Source of the DNA: JASJBU01 sp039714735
GTDB taxonomy: Bacteria; Pseudomonadota; Gammaproteobacteria; Chromatiales; Chromatiaceae
Reading direction: 5' to 3'
Assembly (NCBI GenBank): GCA_039714735.1
Contig: JBDLIT010000001.1
Span: 1 to 64,000, forward strand
Length of the DNA stretch: 64,000 nt
Every line of letters starts with the position of its first letter. Within the stretch, counting starts at the first letter, position 1. The position numbers were made by a program, and so were the translations under genes. The notes under the pieces are model-generated. The model saw only the letters and a list, made by a program, of their open reading frames with translations. It was not told where the DNA came from and did not search any database. Of this stretch, positions 52,987 through 61,562 are shown piece by piece.

Positions 52987-54957
52987 TTACACCACCCGCT
53001 CATTGCCTCCGTCTACCGGAATCTGCGCGGCCGTAGTCTTACTGAAAAGCGGCCCGCAGAGTTCCGCGGCAAGCTCCGCCACATCATGACTGTGGATTTC
53101 GGTCTTCAGAAGATTTCGGGTTTTATACGCTTCGATGCTCATGCCGTAGTGGGTGGCGCGCGCCTCGAGCACCTTATCGCTCCAGAGTCCGGTGTCGAAT
53201 ACTGCGTCTGGATGTAGGCTGTTGATGCGGATGCCATCTGCCGCCCATTCAAGGGCAACGATTCTCGCTAACTGGTTGAGTGCCGCCTTGGAAGCCGAAT
53301 AGGCGGCGGCGCCGATCCCTGGGGCCGGTACGTTTTTCGATCCGATTACCACCACACGGCCCTTATTCGGGGCCTCCTTGAGGAGTGGGTGGGATTCCCG
53401 CAACAGGCTGAGATTGGCATCCAGATTGACCTGCATGACCTGTGTCCATTCGTTGTCGGATAGCTCCGAGACCGGACAGCCACCGGGAAATACCCCGGCA
53501 TTCAGCACCAGCATGTCGAGTCCGCCAAAATTGAGCCGGGTCTGCTCCAGCGCCTGGGACAGGGCCTGTGCATCAGTGATATCACAAGGGATGCCGAGAT
53601 AACCCGGATCATCAAACAGGCCTTCGATGGTCGGCTGCAGATCCAGCCCGACCACGGCTGCACCACGATTCAGCATGGCTTCGGCACAGGCCCGGCCAAT
53701 GCCCGAGGCGGCGCCAGTGATCAGGGCCACCTCCCCCTGAAAGATGGACGGTTTTCCCGGCCGATGCAATTTGGCTTGCTCCAGCTCCCAGTACTCCACA
53801 TCGAAGATCTCCTTTCCCAATAGGGCTTGCCAGCCGCCTAAACGGTCTGCCCGTTGGATGATCTCCAGCGTATGCCGGTAGATGTCGGCAATCACTTCGG
53901 CCTCCCGGGTGTTCTTGCCCAGGGTCAGCATACCCAGTTCCCGGTCGAGGATGACCCGGGGGGCCGGGTCGAGCATCTGCACCTGAGATCTCGCCTGTGG
54001 GGCATGGGTTTCGAAATAGTCCCGATAGGCCTCGGTGTATTCGCTCAGGTTCCGCCCGAGCAGAGGCAGGCGCTTGGTGCGGATTACATGATCCGGTGTT
54101 GCCGGTCCCTGTCCGGCGAGCTCTGGCAAATCCTGCCGCCGGCAAAAGTTCATGATCGAGGCATCGCGGCAACATTTTAAGATAACCGGGCTGCCTACGG
54201 CCGTGGAGAGTTGCTTACGCAGTGCGGGAATTGCTGTTGTGTCCACTGTTACCGGGGGCGTGGGTGCAGCAGGCAGGTCCCAGGCATTTTGCGACTTGAG
54301 GTAGACTTCGGCTCGCTCCACCAGACTGATCATCCGTGCATAGGACTCTTTGGCGGTCGCGCCAAATGAGAACAGGCCATGGTTCATCAGGACCATGCCG
54401 ATGGTTCCCTGGTGGGCCTCTCTGGGGAATCGTTCGGCCACCTCGCGGGCCAGATCGAAGCCGGGCATGACATAGGGGATGATCACCAGATCATTCCCAT
54501 AGATTTCACGGATGCGCGCCTCGCCGTCGGGCGTATTGGTGATGGCGATCAGTGAGTCTGCATGCGTATGGTCGACATATTTGTACGGCAGCACGGCGTG
54601 CAGGATGGCCTCCACCGACGCAGTGGGTGCAGCGGCGATGGTCTGATGGGTCTTGAGCTGATTGACCATCTCCATATCGCTGAGCCGGTCCAGGCTGGCC
54701 AGTTTCAACAGGTGGTCCATACGCACCGGGGTGAAGCCTTCCGCCTGGATGCTGGCCAGATCCCAGCCACTGCCCTTTACATAGAGGATCTCCTCCTCTT
54801 GCCCAAACAGGTCCGGCTGGCGGATCTTGACCGAGGTGTTGCCGCCGCCATGCAGCACCAGGGCGGGATCACTGCCCAGCAGGCGGGAGCTGTAGACCCG
54901 CAGCGAAAGGTCGTCGGAGTGTTGAGCAGCTGCGCTGTCGTCCCAGAGACTATGCAT
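52987..54957 (-). CDS. bifunctional class II aldolase / short-chain dehydrogenase
   Basis: A 656-residue fusion. Residues of about 15-260 form a class II aldolase domain with its zinc histidines in VDHTHADSL and a late MNHGLFSFG. Residues of about 410-656 form a short-chain dehydrogenase with the nucleotide motif ITGAASGIGRA and YSASKAAL of the catalytic site. Known relatives are rhamnulose-1-phosphate aldolase/lactaldehyde dehydrogenase fusions. No rhamnose gene lies nearby, so the sugar is unknown. Confidence 0.92.
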   Translation of the reverse strand: MHSLWDDSAAAQHSDDLSLRVYSSRLLGSDPALVLHGGGNTSVKIRQPDLFGQEEEILYVKGSGWDLASIQAEGFTPVRMDHLLKLASLDRLSDMEMVNQLKTHQTIAAAPTASVEAILHAVLPYKYVDHTHADSLIAITNTPDGEARIREIYGNDLVIIPYVMPGFDLAREVAERFPREAHQGTIGMVLMNHGLFSFGATAKESYARMISLVERAEVYLKSQNAWDLPAAPTPPVTVDTTAIPALRKQLSTAVGSPVILKCCRDASIMNFCRRQDLPELAGQGPATPDHVIRTKRLPLLGRNLSEYTEAYRDYFETHAPQARSQVQMLDPAPRVILDRELGMLTLGKNTREAEVIADIYRHTLEIIQRADRLGGWQALLGKEIFDVEYWELEQAKLHRPGKPSIFQGEVALITGAASGIGRACAEAMLNRGAAVVGLDLQPTIEGLFDDPGYLGIPCDITDAQALSQALEQTRLNFGGLDMLVLNAGVFPGGCPVSELSDNEWTQVMQVNLDANLSLLRESHPLLKEAPNKGRVVVIGSKNVPAPGIGAAAYSASKAALNQLARIVALEWAADGIRINSLHPDAVFDTGLWSDKVLEARATHYGMSIEAYKTRNLLKTEIHSHDVAELAAELCGPLFSKTTAAQIPVDGGNERVV

Positions 54958-55056
54958 GAGATTGGCTATCCAGGTCGGTTAGTTCTCTGTGTCCTCAGTG
55001 CCTCGGTGGCTGATCTGACAAATTAGAATTCGGGAACTCAGGTATCTCAGGGGTTA

Positions 55057-55572
55057 TTAAAAGTTATCCGTGGAGGTGAAGAGCCCGACCCGCAGGTCCT
55101 TGGCGGCGTAGATTTCACGTCCGTCCACCTTCATCACGCCATCCGCCACCCCGAGCACCAGCTTGCGGCTGATGACGCGTTTCATGTCGATGTGGTAGGT
55201 GACCTTTTCAGCGCTTGGCAGCACCTGTCCGGTGAACTTCACTTCCCCGACGCCCAGGGCGCGACCGTGTCCAGGATTACCGATCCAGGCGAGAAAAAAA
55301 CCGACCAGTTGCCACATGGCGTCCAGCCCCAGACAACCGGGCATGACCGGGTCGCCTGGAAAGTGGCAATCGAAAAACCAGAGATCCTCATTGATATCCA
55401 GTTCGGCTAGTATTTCGCCTTTGCCGAACTCCCCACCCTCATCAGAGATCTTGATGATGCGATCCATCATCAGCATATTGGGAGTGGGCAGCTGCGCATT
55501 GCCGGGGCCAAACATCTCACCCCGTCCGCAACTCAGCAGTTCATCACGGTCGAAAGAGTTTGGTCTGGTCAT
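55057..55572 (-). CDS. fabA: 3-hydroxydecanoyl-ACP dehydratase/isomerase FabA
   Basis: A 171-residue bifunctional enzyme that introduces the double bond in unsaturated fatty acid synthesis. The active-site His is in CHFPGDPVMPG and the catalytic Asp in CLGLDAMWQ. The length matches E. coli FabA. It lies 86 bases after proS in the same direction. No fabB gene is adjacent. Confidence 0.95.
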   Translation of the reverse strand: MTRPNSFDRDELLSCGRGEMFGPGNAQLPTPNMLMMDRIIKISDEGGEFGKGEILAELDINEDLWFFDCHFPGDPVMPGCLGLDAMWQLVGFFLAWIGNPGHGRALGVGEVKFTGQVLPSAEKVTYHIDMKRVISRKLVLGVADGVMKVDGREIYAAKDLRVGLFTSTDNF

Positions 55573-55658
55573 CGCTATACTGTCTCTTTGTCGGTTTGGG
55601 GGCCGATATGGCCCTGAAAGGGCCGCTAGTTTCCTCGCTTACAGGGGGGTGTGTCAAA

Positions 55659-57392
55659 TTAGACTGTCTGCGAGTCTGCCAGCAGATTCCTGAGGTGTCC
55701 GACGATCTCATCAAGGGCAATGAAGCTGTTTTCGGCATCTTTTCTGCCCCGGTACTCTACCTGGCCTTTATCCAGCGAACGCTCTCCCACCACGATTCGA
55801 TGCGGGATGCCGATCAGTTCCATGTCGGAAAACATGAAGCCGGGGCGTACGTCCCGGTCGTCGAGCAGGACATCGATGCCCGCCGCCACTAGCTCGTCAT
55901 AGAGTTTTTCCACGGCCTCTTTCACCCGCTGGGATTTGGCCATCTTCATCGGACAGAGTGCGACTTGGAAGGGGGCCAGCGCAACAGGCCAGGTGATGCC
56001 CTGTGCGTCGTGGTGCTGCTCGATGGCCGCGGCGACCACCCTGGAGACCCCGATCCCGTAGCAACCCATGGTCATGGTGACGGCCTTGCCGTTCTCGTCC
56101 AGTACCTTGGCGTTCATCGCCTCACTGTATTTCCGGCCGAGCTGGAAGATGTGTCCCACCTCGATGCCCCGGGCGATGGTGATTTCACCCTTACCGTCAG
56201 GGCTGGGATCGCCCTCCCGGATATTACGTATATCAGCGATCTGTTCCGGCTCCGGCAGGTCCCGGCCCCAGTTGATGCCGAAGTAGTGCTTGCCGTCTTG
56301 ATTGGCGCCGGCACTGAAGTCGGCGGTGTTGGCCACGGTACGGTCCACGATGCAGGGGATCGGCAGATTGACTGGTCCAAGGGAGCCGGGTCCGGCGCCG
56401 ATCGTGCTGCGGATCTCTTCATCCGTGGCGAAGCGTAAGGGCGAGGCGATTTGGGGCAGTTTCTCGGCCTTGAGTTCGTTGAGTTCATGGTCGCCACGCA
56501 CCAACAGGGCGATCAGGGCGTTATCGCTATCCTCTGATGCTTCCACCACCAGGGTCTTCACCGTCCGCTCAATGGGTTGAGTAAACTGTTCCACCAGCTC
56601 CTGGATGGTCTTGGCATCGGGGGTGTCGACCAGCTCCATCTCACGAGTGGGGGCAGGGCGCTCAATTGCAGGAGCGACTGCTTCCGCCAGCTCTACATTG
56701 GCGGCATAGTCGCTGGCGGTGGAGAAGGCGATGGCATCCTCGCCGGATTCTGCCAGGACATGAAACTCATGGGAGGCGCTGCCACCGATGCTGCCGGTGT
56801 CCGCCGCCACCGGGCGGAAATCGAGCCCGCAGCGGCTGAAGGTGCGGGAGTAGGTGGCGTGCATCTGCTCGTAAGTCTGTTGCAGCGACTCGTTGTCTAC
56901 ATGAAATGAGTAGGCATCCTTCATGAGAAACTCCCGGGCGCGCATCACCCCGAAGCGGGGACGGATCTCGTCGCGGAACTTGCTCTGGATCTGGTAGAAG
57001 TTGATCGGCAGCTGTTTGTAGCTGCGCAGTTCGTTGCGCGCCAGCTCGGTGATGATCTCCTCATGGGTGGGACCGTAGCAGAACTCGCGCTGATGGCGGT
57101 CGTGAAAGCGCAGTAGTTCGGGGCCGTACTGCTCCCAGCGGCCGGATTCCTGCCAGAGCTCGCTGGGCTGCACGGTGGGCATCAGCACCTCCAGGGCGCC
57201 GGCCCGGTTCATCTCCTCGCGCACGATGTTCTCCACCTTGCGCAGCACCCGCAGTCCCAGGGGCAGCCAGGTATAGAGGCCGGCAGCCAGCTTGCGGATC
57301 ATGCCGGCGCGCAACATCAACTGGTGGCTGGCGGTCTCGGCATCGGCCGGGGTTTCCTTGACGGTGTTCAGCGGGAACTGGGAAGTGCGCAT
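55659..57392 (-). CDS. proS: prolyl-tRNA synthetase
   Basis: A 577-residue class II synthetase of the bacterial type with the editing (INS/YbaK-like) domain inserted between motifs 2 and 3. Motif 1 RAGALEVLMPTVQPSELW, motif 2 FRDEIRPRFGVMRAREF and motif 3 TMGCYGIGVSRVVAAA are present. The anticodon-binding domain forms the C-terminus. The start has a poor ribosome-binding site. Confidence 0.96.
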   Translation of the reverse strand: MRTSQFPLNTVKETPADAETASHQLMLRAGMIRKLAAGLYTWLPLGLRVLRKVENIVREEMNRAGALEVLMPTVQPSELWQESGRWEQYGPELLRFHDRHQREFCYGPTHEEIITELARNELRSYKQLPINFYQIQSKFRDEIRPRFGVMRAREFLMKDAYSFHVDNESLQQTYEQMHATYSRTFSRCGLDFRPVAADTGSIGGSASHEFHVLAESGEDAIAFSTASDYAANVELAEAVAPAIERPAPTREMELVDTPDAKTIQELVEQFTQPIERTVKTLVVEASEDSDNALIALLVRGDHELNELKAEKLPQIASPLRFATDEEIRSTIGAGPGSLGPVNLPIPCIVDRTVANTADFSAGANQDGKHYFGINWGRDLPEPEQIADIRNIREGDPSPDGKGEITIARGIEVGHIFQLGRKYSEAMNAKVLDENGKAVTMTMGCYGIGVSRVVAAAIEQHHDAQGITWPVALAPFQVALCPMKMAKSQRVKEAVEKLYDELVAAGIDVLLDDRDVRPGFMFSDMELIGIPHRIVVGERSLDKGQVEYRGRKDAENSFIALDEIVGHLRNLLADSQTV

Positions 57393-57471
57393 GGCAGGAG
57401 TTCACTCTAGATTCTAAAAGAGCGGGATTTTAGCCCAGTCTTGCTAGGTGGGTCACCTGCTGTTTCCAGGC

Positions 57472-57665
57472 TCAGGCGTCAAGCATGCGATGTTGCTGAT
57501 AGAAATGATGGTAGCGGTTCATCTTTTTCAGCAGTTGCCGGTGAGTGCCACGTTCGCTGATCCGCCCTGCTTCCAGCACAGGATCTCATCCAGAAAGTGA
57601 GCACTCATGCGCGCCAGTTTGCGCCGCTCTGCCCCCTTGCCGATCAGGATCAAGGGGGGGCAGTG
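57472..57665 (-). pseudogene. C-terminal remnant of an ABC transporter ATPase
   Basis: The last 35 codons read LEAGRISERGTHRQLL and continue to HRMLDA then stop, typical for the end of an MsbA/MdlB-like or other ABC ATPase after the H-loop. Just upstream the frame is shifted by one base: HFLDEIL is in another frame, and only one missing base would join it to VLEAGRI. Further upstream no Walker or signature motif is seen before the cytochrome b gene. The gene is thus truncated and frameshifted. Confidence 0.65.
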
Positions 57666-57681
57666 GGTGTGAAAGACGGCT

Positions 57682-58332
57682 TTAGCGGATATGCCCTGGC
57701 TCGTCCTGTTCCAAATAGGCCTCCTCTTCTGGGCTCAGCTCCACTTCGTCAAACCCGCGGATCATGGGCATTACATGTTCCTTGAAGGAGTGGCCGGTGG
57801 TTAGCAGATAGATGTGGGCGATGACGAAAACCAGAATGGCGAAGGCCACTGCGGTATGGATCAATGCAACCCAGGTCAGCGCATCGCCTGAGGCGGCAGT
57901 GCCCCAGAATGCATACAGCAGGTAGAGGATGCCGGAGATCCAGATCGCGGGGAAGAGGAACAGTTTGAGCCCCAGGTAGGCGAGGGCCTGCAGCGGATTG
58001 TGCTTGCGTAGATAGGCCTTGCGATAGGGATGGTGTTCGCCTTTGAAGATACCGTAGGCATAGAAATACACCACCCGCCAGAGGCCATTGGTGGTGGGTA
58101 CGTAGTGCTTCCAGGCGCCGGTGGTCAGGTGCCAGAAGATGGCGAAGATCCACAACAGCAGGAGTCCGAGGGCGCTGCCGGTATGCCAGGAGGCCGCGGT
58201 CTTGAACCCGATCAAATTATAGAAACCATGGATGCCGAATCCCGTGAACAATAGAATGAAGATCAAACTCATCTGGGTCCAGTGCCAGAAGCGCTCGAAA
58301 CGGGTAAATAGTATTACGCGGCGCTTGCTCAT
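57682..58332 (-). CDS. cytochrome b/b6-type membrane protein
   Basis: About 216 residues from the ATG at 58332, chosen because it overlaps the octaheme stop as ATGA and has GGAGG nine bases upstream. It has four or five membrane helices with histidines suitable for heme b (FERFWHW, SWHTG, FWHLT, ALIHTAV, IAHIY), as in formate dehydrogenase gamma/thiosulfate reductase cytochrome b subunits. It is co-translated with the octaheme cytochrome, so it probably passes electrons between the quinone pool and that protein. Confidence 0.9.
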   Translation of the reverse strand: MSKRRVILFTRFERFWHWTQMSLIFILLFTGFGIHGFYNLIGFKTAASWHTGSALGLLLLWIFAIFWHLTTGAWKHYVPTTNGLWRVVYFYAYGIFKGEHHPYRKAYLRKHNPLQALAYLGLKLFLFPAIWISGILYLLYAFWGTAASGDALTWVALIHTAVAFAILVFVIAHIYLLTTGHSFKEHVMPMIRGFDEVELSPEEEAYLEQDEPGHIR

Positions 58333-60026
58333 GCCTGTTTCCTCCCTTTGCTGGAGATGATGCGGATCAGACCGTGGCCAAGTACGCCGAATAGAGTGCC
58401 GGTAACTGCAAGCAATCCGATGATGTCGAGCCAGCGATTGCTGTCCCGGCCGGGCAGGTAGAAGCCCTCCAGGTCTTTCAATCGTCCCTCTTTGGCGTGG
58501 CACTCGCCGCAGTCCAGTGCATCCTCTTTGGGCGCCACCATATGGGTAATAGGCCAGTAGGAGTAGGTGTCGACAAAATCATATTCGCCACTATAGGGGA
58601 GGTTGTACTTCTGCATGCCCACCTTGATGGCCTTGCCAAAATCGTAGTTGCCCCAAAATGAGGTGTCGTCATCCCCCCAGAGATGCATGTAGACCAGGGT
58701 GTTATTGCCTTTGTCATAGGGTTGGACGGTGTGCATCTGTTTGAAGGGCCAGATACGGGAATTGGGATCGTCCGGCGAACCCTTGAAACCGTTGATCTCA
58801 ACCGGGCCACTGGACGGGTCGAACTGGGTGTCGATGGTGGTGTAGAGCATCTGCCCATCAAACCAGGCGTAGTGTGGCACCAGGTTCTCACCATACTTGA
58901 AGCTGCCCTTGATCGATTTGTAGGTGGCGCGATGCTCGCCGTTGCCCTGGGTATAGTTCTTCTCTTTATAGCCCTGGCCGTTCTTGGTCTTGCCGGCGGT
59001 GCGCCAATCCCAATCTACCTTGGTGGCGACTCCGCCACGAGCAATCCTGGGGATATGGCAGGTCTCACAGGCCACCTTTTCCACATGGTCGTTCAGCTTG
59101 ATGCTGGCGAGGTCCTGCAGCGGATGTGGAGAGACTCCGTGGCAGGATTCGCAGGTGGCCACGCTACGCCGCATGCCGGGTTTGCCGGTGCCTTGCGTAT
59201 CCTTGGCGATGACGTCGTAGCGGCTGCCGGCCCAGACATGCTTTTCCGTGACATGGCAGGTGGTGCAGGCAAAGTTAAGTCCGGCTTCATCCATGTGTAC
59301 ATCCAGTTTGTGGTCCGGATGGATCAGGGAGGAGTCCAGATCACCATGTTTTACCCCGTCACCACCACCACCGTAGAAGTGGCATCCACCGCAGTTTTCA
59401 CGGGTGGGCAGGGCGGAGCTCTGCGCTACCTTGGCCCAGTCGATAGGCTGCTTGCCCTTGAACATCGCTGAACAGGCCTTGCTGCCTTCTGAGTTGGGGG
59501 TCTTGTAGTAGGTGCCGGTGCTGTCGTGGCAGACCACGCAGTCGATGTTGTTCTGGTTGGTGAAATCGAAGCTCTCGTCCTTCCAGCCATAGCCGGCATG
59601 GCACTGGGCGCACATGCCCTCGTTGCCCCGGGAGTTGGTGCAGAAGGTGTTGACGAGATGCTTTTTACCCAGGGTCTGGCCGGTTTTTTTGTTCTCGTAG
59701 GTCCATGTCCAGTGGATATTCTTCATGAACTGGTGACCCGCCTCGGTATGACATTTCAGGCAGGCCTTGGTGACCTCTGGTCCATTCGAAAAGGGGCCTT
59801 TCAACTCCTCGAACTTGGCGTGGTCAGCGGTGGAGTTGGAGTCTGCCCGCCGGGTCGGTTGTTCAACGAGCGTATCCAGGCGATAGTTCATATCAGAATC
59901 GATTGACTGGGTTGTGTGAGTCGGTTCGTTCTCTGCGATTGCAGATGACGCTGTGACAAACAGCAATACTCCAGACAGAAGATTGCCTGAGTATCTCAGG
60001 TGGTCTGTTGGTTTAAAAGTGAACAT
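58329..60026 (-). CDS. octaheme c-type cytochrome, tetrathionate reductase family
   Basis: About 565 residues from the ATG at 60026 (GGCAGG upstream; the frame is open to a TTG at 60068). Signal peptide, then eight CxxCH motifs: CLKCH, CAQCH, CVVCH, CGGCH, CTTCH, CESCH, CETCH and CGECH. A single membrane helix (about 535-558) close to the C-terminus anchors it, unlike soluble Shewanella Otr. Otr-type enzymes reduce tetrathionate, nitrite and hydroxylamine in vitro, and their physiological substrate is debated. The start overlaps a truncated cydA frame by 14 bases. The b-type subunit gene follows directly. Confidence 0.92.
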   Translation of the reverse strand: MFTFKPTDHLRYSGNLLSGVLLFVTASSAIAENEPTHTTQSIDSDMNYRLDTLVEQPTRRADSNSTADHAKFEELKGPFSNGPEVTKACLKCHTEAGHQFMKNIHWTWTYENKKTGQTLGKKHLVNTFCTNSRGNEGMCAQCHAGYGWKDESFDFTNQNNIDCVVCHDSTGTYYKTPNSEGSKACSAMFKGKQPIDWAKVAQSSALPTRENCGGCHFYGGGGDGVKHGDLDSSLIHPDHKLDVHMDEAGLNFACTTCHVTEKHVWAGSRYDVIAKDTQGTGKPGMRRSVATCESCHGVSPHPLQDLASIKLNDHVEKVACETCHIPRIARGGVATKVDWDWRTAGKTKNGQGYKEKNYTQGNGEHRATYKSIKGSFKYGENLVPHYAWFDGQMLYTTIDTQFDPSSGPVEINGFKGSPDDPNSRIWPFKQMHTVQPYDKGNNTLVYMHLWGDDDTSFWGNYDFGKAIKVGMQKYNLPYSGEYDFVDTYSYWPITHMVAPKEDALDCGECHAKEGRLKDLEGFYLPGRDSNRWLDIIGLLAVTGTLFGVLGHGLIRIISSKGRKQA

Positions 60027-60246
60027 GGGGCCTGCCCTGTTTTGAAGCCTGTGTCGGATGCTCAACAACAGGTCTATAGAATTTGGTCATGTCCCGGTAG
60101 ATCTCTTTGCTGGTCATCACATAGACCAATTCCATGATCACCAGAATCCAGGTGAGGCCCAGGGTGAGTGGGACAAAAAGGAAGTGGTAGAGCGCAGTGA
60201 TCGCGAACTGCCAGCGCGACAACTCAATCATTGTCGGGTCTAACAT
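60013..60246 (-). pseudogene. cydA: truncated cydA start (cytochrome bd subunit I N-terminus)
   Basis: The frame encodes 77 residues. Up to about residue 56 it matches the CydA N-terminus: IELSRWQFAITALYHFLFVP, then LTLG, an inner-membrane helix, and MTKF. His21 corresponds to the heme b595 ligand His19 of E. coli. After MTKF the sequence departs (YRPVVEHPTQ) and stops, while full CydA has about 450-520 residues. GGAGG lies seven bases before the ATG. The tail overlaps the octaheme start by 14 bases. It is either a deletion scar or a small coupled membrane peptide. Confidence 0.8.
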
Positions 60247-60630
60247 AGTTGCCTCCAAAATTGAGTGAGAGTTTGGTGGTTATCTTCCCGTTTTCCACCT
60301 ACGTAATTTGGGCTAGAGATTGCACTGTCTTCTCTTTACTCATTCCTGAGTACTACGACTAAGGAAGAAAAATCATTAATACTGACTTGCTGGATCAATA
60401 GCAGAGGCTTAAACCCATGTGTTTAACCCTGGAGTACAGGAAGATTCCCAAAGATTAGATGCTTGGGCGCCAAAGTGTCATTGACACTTCGCAAATACCA
60501 TAAGTAAGGTGAGAGTTAAGCAGGCCTGGTTGGACTGTGAGGGTTTCGATATCAGCCGAGTACAGGGGGAGATATGGTTTTTTGGGATGGCCTGGAAGTC
60601 TCTGAGTGCGTGAATTTTTTCAGGTCTTGA
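60247..60630. other. 380-base promoter region of the cydA'-octaheme unit
   Basis: No gene that I can support. The region is AT-rich near the cydA' end, holds the palindrome at 60473-60489, and must contain the promoter of the leftward octaheme operon. No clear sigma-54 site was found on the minus strand. Confidence 0.45.
60473..60489. promoter_or_regulatory. 17-base palindrome, possible operator
   Basis: AAGTGTCATTGACACTT is a perfect inverted repeat of eight bases around a central T, about 230 bases upstream of the cydA' start. It contains GT-N7-AC, which is compatible with a NorR-type site, but also other TGTCA/TGACA factors. Which regulator uses it is not known. Confidence 0.45.
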
Positions 60631-60975
60631 TTAAAAGGTGCCGCCGTTCCAGCCCCACATGTGCCGCTGGGCATCCGCAAACTCGATATAGACTCGATCT
60701 GCGGGAATATTCAGATGCTCACTGAGCAGATTGCTGAGGGCTTCGGAAAATTCAACGGTTCTGTCGCTCGGCAGGCCAATACTTTTTAATTCGAGATAGG
60801 CAAGTGGTGTGTTGCTACCGGAAAAGACCATATCAGAGTTGTTTTCTAGCATGACCATCACATAGCGCTCAGGTTTGCCGAGCATTGTGGCTACTGTCGC
60901 GGAGGCTTGAGTCAGCAGCTCCGAGCGATCTATTGGATTGAGTTCTGTATTGGTCTGGATCTTTAAAACTGGCAC
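60631..60975 (-). CDS. MIF-like tautomerase family protein
   Basis: A 114-residue protein of the macrophage migration inhibitory factor/tautomerase family. The GTG start is followed directly by Pro, so the catalytic Pro1 would be exposed after Met removal. LENNSDMVFSGSNTPLAYLE and the C-terminal NGGTF are as in eukaryotic-type MIF. GAGGGA precedes the GTG. It follows the DUF4124 gene by 19 bases. The substrate in bacteria is not known. Confidence 0.9.
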   Translation of the reverse strand: MPVLKIQTNTELNPIDRSELLTQASATVATMLGKPERYVMVMLENNSDMVFSGSNTPLAYLELKSIGLPSDRTVEFSEALSNLLSEHLNIPADRVYIEFADAQRHMWGWNGGTF

Positions 60976-60994
60976 GAAAATCCCTCAGGCTTAC

Positions 60995-61441
60995 TTATTG
61001 TGAGCAGTCTGTTTTGATCTGTTCTTTGGCGGCCTGAATCCGTTTTTGCCGCTCCTCTTCGGTCAAGCGTGTATATTTCCCGTCTGATGTTTTGAGCAGA
61101 CGGGAACCCAATCCTTCCATTTTGCGTAGATTGGATCGGGCGGAAACACAGTTTTTCTGGCGCCTGATCTTCTCCTGCTTGGCTTTTTCTTCTTCTTCCT
61201 TCGCCAATTGCCGGTCTTCTCTTTGGTCCTCCAGCTTTTGCCGAAGGGAATCCAGTTTTTTATTGGCTGCGGCGCTGTCGCTTTGAGATTGGGGTTTAAG
61301 ATTCAGGGTTTCCGCCTCCTGGGAAGGAGGGGGTGTTTGTGAATAGCTGACCACTCCGTTTTCATCAATCCAGCGATAGGTTTGGGCATGTCCGGCCACA
61401 GCAAAGATAAGAAGACCGAAAAGAATGGGTATTGCTTTCAT
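60995..61441 (-). CDS. DUF4124 domain protein
   Basis: About 148 residues from the ATG at 61441 (GTG at 61453 is also open). It has a signal peptide (about 1-19, AGHA), then a DUF4124 segment YRWIDENGVVSYSQTPP, then a long charged helix with EEEEKAKQEK-like text. Such proteins are periplasmic and of unknown function. It is probably co-transcribed with the tautomerase gene. Confidence 0.85.
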   Translation of the reverse strand: MKAIPILFGLLIFAVAGHAQTYRWIDENGVVSYSQTPPPSQEAETLNLKPQSQSDSAAANKKLDSLRQKLEDQREDRQLAKEEEEKAKQEKIRRQKNCVSARSNLRKMEGLGSRLLKTSDGKYTRLTEEERQKRIQAAKEQIKTDCSQ

Positions 61442-61562
61442 TTGATGCGCCACTCTCCATCAAGGCAACCAGAAAACTCTAGAAACAATTATGCGCTATG
61501 TCAGTGTAATAGCAAGAGTATGACTCTGGTAACGATTGACTGTATTGACAAATGAGGCATAT

